Of a DNA stretch of 64,000 nt, positions 11,277 through 24,593 are shown piece by piece. Both the position numbers and the translations under genes were made by a program. The notes beneath the pieces were generated by a model. That model was not told where the DNA came from and ran no database searches. It saw nothing but the letters and a program-made list of their open reading frames with translations. The stretch spans positions 22,504,657-22,568,656 of the forward strand of contig CM055094.1 of assembly GCA_029204225.1 (NCBI GenBank), given 5' to 3'. The stretch's first letter is position 1. Each line of letters starts with the position of its first letter. The DNA comes from Diphasiastrum complanatum (taxonomy: Eukaryota; Streptophyta; Lycopodiopsida; Lycopodiales; Lycopodiaceae).

Positions 11277-11812
11277 TGTGAAGAAATATGAATCACTAAG
11301 ATCCAATAATCTTTGGTTATGAATGTCAACACATCTAGCACATTGACAATGTAGAAATCTAACATCAACTACACAAAAGTGTTGTAAACTCAATAAGATC
11401 TTGATCAAACATCAAATATATGATAAAATGAAGTTGTTGTTCGTACAATAACAGTAAGGTACTGTATTTCACATGTGTGGATCCAACAATGATCATAAAA
11501 TTGCATTCTACACACAAGATTGCATAATATCAACACCATAGAGCAAAAATGGATATATGAACCCAAAGAAAACTCATGTATAAATATGAATGAGATGCAA
11601 GAGAGAGAACGATGCTCTTCCCACATGTGTACACCAATTTAGAGCACATCCATGATCTCTTTTGAATCTGGTTTCCCTCCATAGAAACGTCTAGATCAAA
11701 AACCCTACTAAAAATATGGACCAGATTCAATGAACCAAAAATTCAAATTTAAATCTTCCAAAATCGACCTTCTAACTTTTCCACACTTTACAAAAGTGGT
11801 AATTCAAGTCGT
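11277..11812 (-). repeat. 5' LTR of family A, inverted, 5'-truncated
   Basis: On the minus strand it ends CTTCACA before the PBS, and it aligns with 4663-5304 over shared blocks such as the CCACACGAGTGAAATA-like segment and the segment with TTCCCTCC. The match ends near 11812, so the first 150-200 bases of the LTR are gone. Confidence 0.7.
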
Positions 11813-11879
11813 TCTGATAGTATAAGCTCTATAGAAGCTTTGATACAAGAATCGTAAATGCTCTCATACCATGTTGGGG

Positions 11880-12838
11880 AATTATGTAGCTAAAAAAGCC
11901 GAGATGGCAAGACTCCACCGATCCCTTGGTGCGTGCACTACGGTGATCGTAGGTGAACACAAATAATTTGTTTGCGCTTTGCGGAAGTGTAATGATTCAG
12001 AGACAAGAGCTTATGACCAATACAAATTAACAGTCATAAAAAATTTAAATCTACAAATAATTTTATCTGCATAGCATGAATCGGTCAGAACAGAATGTAA
12101 ATGCAACAGAGTACAATACGATTTAGGTTACTAGAACACAAATTAAATAATCGCAAAAAGTACAAGTCTGAATGCGGACAAAGTCGCGTTCTTCCTAAAA
12201 CAATATTATGATATAACCGAGAGAATAACAAGTTATTGTGCTCTCGATTGATCGATCAAATGAGTGAGTTTTTTGTTTTGTTTTTAAAGTCTATCTCTGA
12301 TTTAATGTCTATATAAAATTTTACATAAACAGATGTAAGTATAAAATGCAAGCGTCCGAGATCATGGAGAGAAGAGTGTGAGCAGTCAAGCGTGAAGACT
12401 GGCACCGCTTCTCTCCTTTTGCGTAGGCATTGAGTCCGCTATGGACCGCAAGTGAGTTCTTGTGGGAACTTTGCGGTCTCCCTTTTGAAACTCACCACAG
12501 CTGTAGACCGCAAGTGATGCTCTTGTGGGACCATGGTTTTCCACTTGTCGGGCCTACATTGCAACTGATGTTCTTGTGGGACCTTTGTGGTCACCCTTTA
12601 GCGAGGCCTCGGAACTTGCCTCCCCTAGAGACTGTAAGTGATGCTCTTGCGGGTCTTTGTGCTACTCTTCCAAAGTCTGCTTCAGACTGCAAGAAGGGCT
12701 CTTGTGATGACTTCTAATGCCTATTTTTTAAAATAGGGTATTTATGCACACTGTGCGACTGTACAAGTATTTACATATAGAAATTGATGGATCTAGATTA
12801 GTAATGAGATAGGGGATGGAGAAGATAGAAATTCAACA
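11880..12838 (-). repeat. 3' LTR of family B, copy 3
   Basis: On the minus strand it starts TGTTGAATTTC directly after a G-rich PPT. It shares with copies 1 and 2 the CTGTGCGAC block near its start (12745) and the GTGCGTGCACTACG block near 11935. Between 12430 and 12715 it carries a degenerate 60 bp repeat built around CCGCAAGTGATGCTCTTGTG. The outer end near 11880 is uncertain. Confidence 0.65.
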
Positions 12839-12865
12839 ACCCCAACCCCAACCCCAACCCCCCCC
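12839..12865 (-). other. G-rich polypurine tract with G4T2-like repeats
   Basis: On the minus strand four G runs (8, 4, 4 and 4) are separated by TT directly before the LTR start. Position between RNase H and LTR is that of a PPT, although the T pairs are unusual for one. Four runs of four or more G can in principle form a G-quadruplex. Confidence 0.7.
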
Positions 12866-13865
12866 TAGTTTGAATGCATGAATGACTTGATCTTCAAACT
12901 TAAAATAGCATTAAATTTCTTCTGTGCTTTTTGACTTAATTCTTTTGTAAAGATGTCAGCTGTCATGTATTGCATCCTGCAAAATTTCATACTCACCTCC
13001 TTGTTGAATATTCTGCTTCTAATGTAGTGGTACTAATCTTGATGTGCTTGTTCCTAGAAGGGAATCTAGGATTGATCGATAATACAATAGCACTTTGATT
13101 GTCGCACTGAATAATTGTTGGAGCAGTTTGTATGAGACCAATATCAGACAATAGATTTCTCAACCAAATCATATATTTCGTAGCTTGAGAGGCTGCAATG
13201 TATTCTGATTATGTCGAGCACATTGCGATGGAGGTCTACTTATGACTGTTCCAGGATATTGGACCATTGTTGAACAGGTTGACAAATTCAAAATTGACTT
13301 TATAGTGTCAATGTCGCATGCCCAATTCGCATCTATATATCCGTGAAGAGTATGGATATCAGATGGATCAACATCTCCATAGTAGATGCATAGGTCGATG
13401 GTAGCTCATACGTATATGACAACTCTTAAAAGAGCTTTTTAGTGGACCATACTAGGGTTAGCCATATACTGGGTTAAGGAGTTGATGACTTACACAAAAT
13501 CAGGTCTGGCTGAGATCATATCATACATCAGGAATCTCATGATTGATTGATATGGATACCCCTTCATTTCACCTCTCTCTTCATCAGTTTGAGGACACTG
13601 CTCCTTTGATAACTTTAATCATGGATCCATGGGATTATGTACAAGCTTGAAATTCATCAAATTGAATTTCATAATAGATTTTGGAAGTACCTTCGTCGAG
13701 TGATGTAGAGAAGCCTTTTTTTCTATCTCTATGGATCTAAATCTCGAGACAATAATGCACCTCTCCCAGATCTGTCATCTCAAATTCTTGTGACAACATC
13801 CTCTTGGTATCCTTTGTTAGCTCAATATTGTTGCTAAATAACAACATATCATCAACAATATGATA
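12866..13865 (-). pseudogene. Ty1/copia RT C-terminus and RNase H fragment
   Basis: The minus strand from 13860 gives IVDDMLLFSNN (the YVDD box of RT with Tyr changed to Ile), then MLSQEFEMTDLGEVHYCLEI. Further on in mixed frames come SKEQCPQTDEE, ISARPDF, a GYIDANWACDIDT segment (RNase H, with an expected GYSDADWAGD-like pattern) and the NQSA-like CDNQSAI equivalent at about 13080. Stops and frameshifts are frequent. The RT part upstream of the YVDD box lies at 15100-15317, across the LTR at 13866-15099, so that LTR was inserted into this element. Confidence 0.8.
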
Positions 13866-15099
13866 TGCTGGAGAAAGAGGGTGTGTCGTGCGTGAGAAAC
13901 AAAAATAGCTCAAAAAGAAAACGAACACAAAAAAGAAACAAACTCGAAAGTCAAACGAGAAACGAACTCGAACAGAAAGTGTTCGTGCACAACGGAATGA
14001 GCTATGTTACTCTTTTCCTAAGCATGACTATGCCTATTAGAAACGAACAGAACGTTAGTGATAGAAATCACGGTCGTTCTGATTACGTAGCCAAACATTA
14101 ACAAAACATCAGAAGAATAATTTGTCGCGAACAGCTAGACAAATTATTTGTCGCAAATGATTCGCGAAGAGCTAGATTGAGCTCGACTGATAATCAGTCG
14201 CGAATGATTCGTGAAAGACAAGACTAAATATTAGTCGTCAACAGCTAGACTAATAATAACTCGCTAAGAACAGATTACCAGATTGATCAACAAGAAAGTC
14301 AGACAGAATGAAGAAAAGTGTAGCAATATCGATGCAAATCTGAACGCAAAACAACAAGGCTGTTATCAAATTAAGTATAGCAAAATATACATGTCAATAA
14401 TGTTGTGGAGCACAAGACAATAGCGGACGAAACCGCGTCTCTACAAAGTTAATTCAATCTGTAAAAGGGATGAACTTGTTACTGACAATACAAAAGAATC
14501 AATGCACAAGGCATCTACTTCGTCTATCTCTGATAAGCTTCTGATGCTATATTTTACACACACACTTGTTCCATATTTGAATATGCAAGTGGTATTCAAT
14601 ATATATACACAATGTTACAGGTGTGCAGATGAAGAAAGTACAAAGTGGATGTGATGTCTGTAGGAGATCGTGAGTGGCTGTTGTCGTTGTCAAATCTGTT
14701 AGCACAGTTGTATGGGATGAGCGTGAAAGGGCCGTGATGTTAGCCTTTGCTGAAATGAACGTTGGTGAAGATCCGAAAAATGCGTCACTCTGACAGAATG
14801 CCTTAGGATTTGATTTATAAAATGCCTTCGCTTTTCCTAGGGCACCTTTGGCATTTTGTAAGGCAGTGTCGCCTTTTTTGCCTGTCACATGATACGTGTA
14901 AAAACACAGTGTCGTGTTTTTCGCCTTTTCTTCGCTTGTGAGAATTTACTTGTATTTATGCAGACAATCGCATTTTATTCGTCTGTCTTATTTTACATGT
15001 AGATATGCAGACTGTGCGACAACATGAGTAAAAATGCAGCATGAATGGAGGCAGATTAAAATGGGATTTAGGAGAGTAGAGGAGATAAATCCAACAAAA
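13866..15099 (-). repeat. LTR of family B, copy 2, inserted in an RT gene
   Basis: The minus strand starts TGTTGGATTTATC at 15099 and shares blocks with the copy at 5305-6132. On either side lie the two halves of one copia RT: ...SSANCNVYF to the right and AYHIVDD to the left. This makes it a solo LTR, or a remnant reduced to one LTR, inside the RT domain. The left end near 13866 (CCAGCA on the minus strand) is inferred from the RT break. No perfect 5 bp target duplication is visible (TATTT against TATCA). It contains TCGCGAACAGCTAGAC repeats at 14120-14250. Confidence 0.6.
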
Positions 15100-15744
15100 T
15101 AAACATTACAATTGGCAGAGCTTGGTTCAAATCCATGATCGATTAGAAATGTGTTGATTCGATGAAACCATGCTCTGGATGATTGTTTCAGACCGTACCA
15201 AGTTTTATGGAATTTGCATACCTGGTCTTCTTGACCATTAAGGACATAGCCTTCTAGATGGATCATAGAAATGTCCTCTTTGATGACTTCATTGAGGAAT
15301 GTCGTTTGTACATCCATCTGGTGTGTCTGATGACTCTGGATAAGTTTATATCTGAGTGAGTGAAAATCATCATCACCCAGTTTTCATAGTAAGGTCATGC
15401 TGACATTCTGAACGAGAAGAAATCTCTCCTCAAATGTAGCTTCGAAGTATCATCCCTCACTTCGTAAAGTGTGCTTAATATATTCCAAGCTACTCTCGAA
15501 GATTGGGCTTGTCTAATATGGCCGATCCGTGTGTTGGAGATGTTAAGGGTGATCAAGACAAATGTCTTGCCATCCTTGGGCTTCCACTTAGAAATGGCTT
15601 GCTCATCAACACTGGGAATCAGTTCGGTTCTTTCGACTATTTCCAATAGTTCTTTGGCCATTAAAACTACTCTCATTTTGAATTTTCATAAGTGGTAGTT
15701 CTAACCATCGAGTTTATCCACCATTAGAGCATACTGTGGTTGTA
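15100..15744 (-). pseudogene. Ty1/copia gag fused to RT by deletion
   Basis: At 15395-15676 the minus strand encodes a Gag N-terminal region (KPKDGKTFVLITLNIS, then LSTLYEVRDDTSKLHLRR). Shortly downstream, at 15317-15110, it encodes the middle of RT (MDVQTTFLNEVIKEDI, GYVLNGQEDQVCKFHKTWYG, LKQSSRAWFH). The protease, integrase and first RT blocks that belong between them are missing, so a deletion of several kilobases joined gag to RT. It continues in the fragment at 12866-13865 beyond the inserted LTR. Dead element. Confidence 0.8.
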
Positions 15745-16139
15745 GCGCCAGTGAGCTCCAAAAAATAATCCAAGTCCTCACTATGGGAGGATGGAATACA
15801 TAGTAAAAGTCATCTCCTTTGTAAAGTTAGGTGAATTTTCAGCATGTAATAAGGAAGTTAACTTGACTTTCTTGCCCTAATTTGAAACCCTAGCCTCATT
15901 CCTGAAGTTGTGCCAAGTAGGTGACTAGTATGTCAATTTGTCATCATAAATTTAGGTGTAGGTCCTATAATGTAGGAATCACTACAAAATTGACTTGACC
16001 AACTCTTTAGACTCAATCTAACCTACACTAGGATAGGTTTCCCATGTGGCATCATGGCCTCACACATGTGGGACCCACTCATGTACATAATTTACAATAT
16101 TCTAATGGCTATAGTTGTCAACATTGGCAATTTTTCACA
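15745..16139 (-). repeat. 3' LTR of copia element D, truncated
   Basis: On the minus strand it starts TGTGAAAAATTGCC after GATTTGAGGAG (PPT, 16140-16150). It matches 18308-18691 closely, base for base over most of its length. It breaks off at about 15745, losing roughly the last 190 bases of the LTR. Confidence 0.85.
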
Positions 16140-17110
16140 CTCCTCAAATCTAGCCTTGAAAATTATGATACTTTTATGAATTACTCCAATTGAAGATCTT
16201 AGCTTAATAGATGAATTCTTAGGCAAGGATTTAGTAAATAGATCAACTAAGCAATTCGATGAAGACACATGTTGGAGCTTAATCTCTTTGGCTTGCACTT
16301 TCTCCCTCACAAAATGATGAGCAATCTCGATGTGTTTGCTCCTTGCATGGAATGTAGGATTAGTAGCAAGTGATTGGGCTGATTGGTTATCACAATAGAT
16401 GATAGGAATCTTCTCCTCAATGACATGAAGCTCCACCAATAGCCTCTTGAGCCATAAGGCCTCCTTGCATGTTGATGTCAAGGCCTTATACTTGGATTAT
16501 GTGGAAGATAAGAAAATTGTATCTTGCTTTTTGGAAAGCCATCATACTATTCCATCACATAAAAAGGTGGCAAGTGCACTTGTTAACTTTCGATCCACTT
16601 TATCACCTACAAAATTTGAGTCAGTATAGGCTCTTAGGCCAAGATTAGTCCCATTATACAATATGCCAAAATTATTAGTTGATGAGATGTATCTAAGAAC
16701 TCTTTTGGCCATTTTCCAATGACATTGTGATATCAAAGGACTTTGCATGAATTGGCTTAATCTTCCAACACTATAACTAAGATTAGATTTAGTTATAGTC
16801 AAATATATCAAGGTGGCTTAATTTTCCAGCACTATAACTAAGATCAAGTCTAGTTATAGTCAAATATATCAAGGTGGCTTAATTTTCCAGCACTATAACT
16901 AAGATCAAGTCTAGTTATAGTCAAATATATCAAGGAGCCTATAAGCCTTCTATATAAAGTGATGTCCTCAAAGGATGCTTCATCACCATCAATAGATACT
17001 TTTACATGTTGCTCCATTGGAGTCTCAATGCCTTTACGATTCTTCATTCCAAATCTATCTAAGATGGATGTAGCATACTTAAATTGACAAATGAAACTAA
17101 AATCACATCC
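16140..17110 (-). pseudogene. copia element D: RT end and RNase H
   Basis: The minus strand encodes in order: KNRKGIETPMEQHVKVSIDG and RRLIGSLIYLTITRLDLSYS (end of RT), SQCHWKMAKRVLRYI and GLRAYTDSNFVGD (RNase H first Asp), EALWLKRLLVELHV, IIYCDNQSAQSLATNPTFHA (conserved CDN), SKHIEIAHHFVREKV and CLVDLFTKSLPK (end of RNase H), then a PPT and LTR. A 61 bp tandem duplication at 16801-16922 disrupts the frame around the LIYLTITRLDLSYS segment. The YVDD part and everything upstream to gag are deleted. RNase H would remove the RNA template during reverse transcription. Confidence 0.88.
16740..16935 (-). repeat. 61 bp tandem repeat within RNase H region
   Basis: Two exact 61 bp units start at 16801 and 16862, a partial third follows at 16923, and a diverged original copy precedes at about 16740. 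The unit contains the codons for the YLTITRLDLSYS-like segment. Confidence 0.9.
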
Positions 17111-17277
17111 TCTTATGACTTATTCGACTGCCCCTTGTTGTTGTTCTTAGCTTGTAATATCCGGCAGTCTTGAATTTCATGATTGTTTCATTCCTAGAAT
17201 AAAGTTCAATAGGCCGAGATCTACCATTTTAAACTCTTTTAGATAATGCAATTTTTACATCTCTTATTCCATCTAGA

Positions 17278-17490
17278 TCATTTCCACTTGGTTTTGAAGC
17301 ACCATCCCTTGAAGGCCTGAAGCAAAAAGTTACTGAGCACCAACAATTCATTGGATGAATATCTTGGAATGTCATATTGCAAGAGTGCAATCCCAGACTC
17401 TATTAGTGACTCCATCCTAACCTTCCAAATGGCATAATTAGAGTTTAATATCTCACTAGCTTCTAGAAGGAAAGCACCAATTGATCCCAT
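17278..17490 (-). pseudogene. copia element D: gag N-terminus
   Basis: The minus-strand ORF begins MGSIGAFLLEASEILNSNYA then IWKVRMESLIESG, which is the DUF4219-type start of copia Gag (compare MASINAYLLDTNERLNKTNY at 55187). It keeps about 45 residues of homology and then loses the match at a deletion. The PBS lies 620 bases upstream, at 18109-18119, with a leader between. Confidence 0.8.
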
Positions 17491-18108
17491 TTTATTAGTG
17501 CATTTTACAAAACAAGAAAATTGATTTGATTGATTCTAGAAACTCACAAAGATCTCTCTTGTAGTGATTCACTCAAATTTGATTTTTATCCCACCAAATG
17601 GACATATAATCTTGGTTCTAGCACTCCCTCACAAAGATGAAATGAAGATTAGATGAGTTACAATCAACCTACAATCAAATCAAGCCAATTTTGGCTATTT
17701 TTGGACAATATAATGACTAAATCTCCCTCACACTTCTTGATGGACTTCCAAGACCTGTAAAACACTTTTATAGGACTTGTTTTCAGCCTAGATTAATTAG
17801 ATCTCATAACACTAAGTCAAATCTAATCAATGGCACATAACCTTGGTAGTTTTTTCTAGGATTAGCACCAGAAATCTCATCAAAAACACATAGAATCCAT
17901 TTATATGGATCTAATGAATATTGAACATTAAATGCAGATTCAGAGGTACCCACACGTGTGGATGGTACGGATTTTGATCCCTACCAAGTTTGGCATCAAA
18001 TCTCCTCACCAAAATTAGGATTCAAACTTGCCATCTCATTTCTAGTTTTTAGCAAAACTTGCTAAATTTGCATTTGTCTTTGATCAATGATTAAGCTCTT
18101 GTACTTGT
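17491..18108 (-). other. Leader of copia element D
   Basis: Non-coding stretch between the gag start and the PBS, as expected for the 5' untranslated leader. It contains an exact CACACGTGTG palindrome at 17951-17960. Confidence 0.55.
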
Positions 18109-18119
18109 CTTTGATACCA
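18109..18119 (-). other. Primer binding site, initiator-Met tRNA type
   Basis: On the minus strand TGGTATCAAAG follows the LTR end TTTTCACA. One base differs from the canonical TGGTATCAGAG. Confidence 0.75.
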
Positions 18120-18691
18120 TGTGAAAATATTGTACTTTTGGACCATAAATGGATCTACACAAGATTTACAAGAGTGATTGGATGCTTGCTAACCAATCTA
18201 TTACAAAAATTAGCTTGATGTATGGCCTGCAAACAGAGAATGAAGGCTGAATCACTTCGGTTGCATTTAGATCACAAAAACTCAATACAAATGGCTCGAG
18301 ATTGCCAATGAGCTCCAAAAAATAATTCAAGTCCTTACTATGGGAGGATGGAATACATAGTAAAATTCACTTCCTTTGTAAATTTAGGTGAATTTTGAGC
18401 ATGTAATAAGAAAGTTAACTTGGCTTTCTTGCCCTAATTTGCAACCCTATCCTCATTCCTAGAGTCATGCCAAGTAGGTGGCTAGTTGGTCAATTTTTCA
18501 TCATAAATTTAGGTGTAGGTCCTATAATGTAGGAATCACTACCAAATGACCAACTCTTTAGACTCAATCTAACCTACATTGGGATAGGTTTCCCATGTGG
18601 CATCATGGCCTCACAAGTGTGGCACCCACTCATGTACGTAATTTACAATATTCTACATGGCTAGATTTTTCAACATTGGCAATTTTTCACA
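18120..18691 (-). repeat. 5' LTR of copia element D (572 bp)
   Basis: On the minus strand it starts TGTGAAAAATTGCC and ends ATTTTCACA before the PBS. The shared part (18308-18691) matches the 3' LTR at 15745-16139 with few differences, so the element inserted fairly recently compared with its neighbours. Its upstream flank is coding sequence of a plus-strand copia element, so it inserted there. Confidence 0.85.
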
Positions 18692-19790
18692 CTTTGTTCA
18701 TGTACCTTTAGAGACTAGGAAAAAAAGATGATCCTACTTCTATTAAAGGAGTTTTGATTGGATATTCATCAACAAGGAAAGCCTATAGAATCTTTATTCC
18801 CTCTACTAACAAGATTGTTGTAAGTAGAGATGTGATCTTCCATGAAGATCAAAGCAACTCATGGAGTTTCATCTATTATCAATCTTGATGCCAATCAAGA
18901 TGTGGAGAGCTCGAGGCTTGAGGAGGAGCATCTTCAAGTACACCAAGAAGATCTATGAGAAATCCGAATCAAGGAGAGTCTTGATTATGAAGACACCTTT
19001 GCACCCGTGGCCAAGATGGTCATTATAAGAGTTATTATTTCTATTGCATGCTATTTCAAGTGGAAAATGTTCCAACTTGACGTGTCTAATGCCTTCCTCA
19101 ATGGCTATCTTGAGAAGAAATCTATATGGAACAACCCGAGGGCTTTATCAAAGAAGGTGATGAATCCAAAGTGTGTCTCTTATTCAAAAGTCTTTATGGG
19201 CTTAAGCAAGTCCCGAGGTCTCGGTATGCAAGGCTCAACTCATATCTCTTATCACTTAGATTCAATCTGTGCATACGATCCATCTTTTGCGCATAAAGTT
19301 TGTAAATAGCAATCTTGTCATTCTCATCATTTATGTAGTAATATCATCTTGAGTGGAAGTTGCATGAAACTTGTGGATGACACAAAAAAGTGCACTAGGT
19401 AGTGAATTATAAATGCAAGATCTAGGTGAGCTTCAGTACATCTTAGGCCTAGAAATAGATCTTTGTCAAAATCAAGCATTTATTAGTCAATCTAGATATG
19501 CTTTTTCTATGTTTAAAAATTTTCACATGGAAAATTATAAGAACATTGATACTCCAATGGAGCATGTTGTGAAACACCCTATCAAATGGGATGAAAGATA
19601 CTTCAAGGACATCACCCTTTATAGGAGTCCTATTGGCTCCCTTATATGGTTGAGTATTACTAGGCCTGATTTGAGTTTTAGTGTGTATAAATTGAGTCAA
19701 TTCACACAAGATACAAAAGTTTGCCATTGGAAATCGCCCAAAAGAATCCTGAGTCCATATCCTTCATGCAAGTCAATTTTTCATTGACTA
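18692..19790 (+). pseudogene. Ty1/copia pol fragment (integrase tail, RT, RNase H start)
   Basis: In shifting frames the plus strand gives FVHVPLETRKK, SIKGVLIGYSSTRKAYRIF and VVSRDVIFHED (the C-terminal domain of copia integrase). Next comes RIKESLDYEDTFAPV-like sequence, then WKMFQLDVSNAFLNGYLEKK (RT core) and GLKQ-like LSKSRG. At 19413-19740 it gives MQDLGELQYILGLEID, YKNIDTPMEHVVK and PIGSLIWLSITRPDLSFS (end of RT). Catalytic YVDD is not preserved around 19330. It breaks off near 19790 before the RNase H catalytic region. Upstream it is cut by the LTR at 18120-18691. Confidence 0.85.
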
Positions 19791-23269
<3,479 letters not shown>

Positions 23270-24117
23270 ATAAAGATAAATGTTTCAAATGAACTGTTGT
23301 GTGATATTGCTCATTTACCACATCCAAGGAGGCTTGGGACACATTGGAATCCATTTATGGTGGAAAGGTGAAATCATACTTCACAAAAAACAAGCCAAGA
23401 GGAAGGGACAAAGAGCAACATCAACATTTCATGAAGGACAAGTCAAAGGAGGAGAGTGATAAAGTGTCATCACAAACATCAACAAGTTGAAAATCCAAGA
23501 AGAAGTGCTTTCTTTGTGGTAAGAAGGGACATTTTTCTTCTATTTGTTTCAAGAAGAGAAATGTTGATAAGGTAGCAAGAGGGACCAGTTGTGGTAAGCT
23601 TTTCAAAATTGATGCAAATCCTTGTGAAAGTGTGGCCAAGAGGAACTTGGATCATTTCAAGGAGGAGGCAAGTGATCTACCTCAATCTATGTTCCAAGAT
23701 GGTGAAGCTCATGAAGATAGTGCTTTGGCAAAAGCATATGGAAAGTTATTGTCAAAGAGGTCTACTTCTCATCAATTCTCTTATCTTGTTCATTTGGATG
23801 ATATCATTTTAACATGTAGAAGCAAAGATAGTGCTATGTCATGTAATTTCTTGCTTGAAGACTTCAATTGGAGGTACCTCTTATCAAAAGAGCTTGATAT
23901 GAAGATTGCAATAGAAGATACTTTGGAAATCTTTAGATCCATTTTCTTTGCCAATATTCCTTTGCACATAAGGAGTAAGGAGGATCCAATTCCAATCAAG
24001 AGGATGATGGTAGGATTCTCAAATCTACCAAAATTCCAAGTGTATGATGGAGATTTGCCAAGGCTTGAGGAGGAGTCTTCTCAACACATGGTTTCAAGGG
24101 GATCTTCAAGGGGCTAG
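23270..24117 (+). pseudogene. Retrotransposon gag with zinc knuckle and unusual tail
   Basis: In broken frames the plus strand gives TSKEAWDTLESIYGGKVK (Gag middle), then an open frame from about 23488 to 24117. The open part starts with a CCHC zinc knuckle, KCFLCGKKGHFSSIC, spaced C-x2-C-x4-H-x4-C, which binds nucleic acid in Gag. About 160 residues follow that are not a copia protease: DHFKEEASDLPQSMF, LVHLDDIILTCRSKD, FRSIFFANIPLHI, and an acidic end. LVHLDDIILT resembles the RT YVDD box, but neither flank matches RT. The tail is therefore unidentified. It ends with TAG at 24115-24117. Confidence 0.6.
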
Positions 24118-24128
24118 GCCGAGTTTTT

Positions 24129-24593
24129 GTGGCTCAAATAGATATGTTTCCAAATTACTTAGAAAGCAAGTGGTTGAGTCGTCAAGTGTATGCTCTTGGA
24201 TCTAGTAAGAGCAAAAATGAGCTTGTTGCTCATAGTTTGAAAAATCATGTTTTTACATGGTTTGAGGCATTTTGTAAACTTCTCTTGAGATTAGGTGAAG
24301 CATCCAAAGAGGACACCTACATCCTTGAGCAAATGCTTAGCCTCAATAAGATCAAGATTGTATTTGATTTCAAGATTAGATCCATTATGGATAAAGTTCA
24401 TAGTATGTGGACTAGTCAAGCTAGAATGCTTAATCTTGATGATCAACACTTTTGCTCATCTTATGATCTTAATCTCTATGATCTTTATGAGGATGGAAGC
24501 CTCCGATTTTCATCATGGTGCAGCCATCTTCATGCAAAAGGTACTTTAAAATCAAAGATCATCATCAAGCATGGAGGAAGCACTTGGATATAG
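24129..24593 (+). CDS. Unidentified 154-residue ORF after the gag remnant
   Basis: The open frame begins 12 bases after the stop of the preceding ORF, in another frame. The product starts MAQIDMFPNYLESKWLSRQV and contains FTWFEAFCKLLLRLGEASKE and MLNLDDQHFCSSYDL. I recognise no domain, signal peptide or membrane segment. It is likely part of the same retroelement remnant (possibly a frame-shifted continuation). It could also be chance: nothing besides its length argues for a real gene. Confidence 0.25.
   Translation: MAQIDMFPNYLESKWLSRQVYALGSSKSKNELVAHSLKNHVFTWFEAFCKLLLRLGEASKEDTYILEQMLSLNKIKIVFDFKIRSIMDKVHSMWTSQARMLNLDDQHFCSSYDLNLYDLYEDGSLRFSSWCSHLHAKGTLKSKIIIKHGGSTWI

Noticed and set aside
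23776..23830. LVHLDDIILT as an RT active site
   Set aside because: The four-residue box resembles YVDD, but the sequences on both sides do not fit RT, so I did not call RT there.
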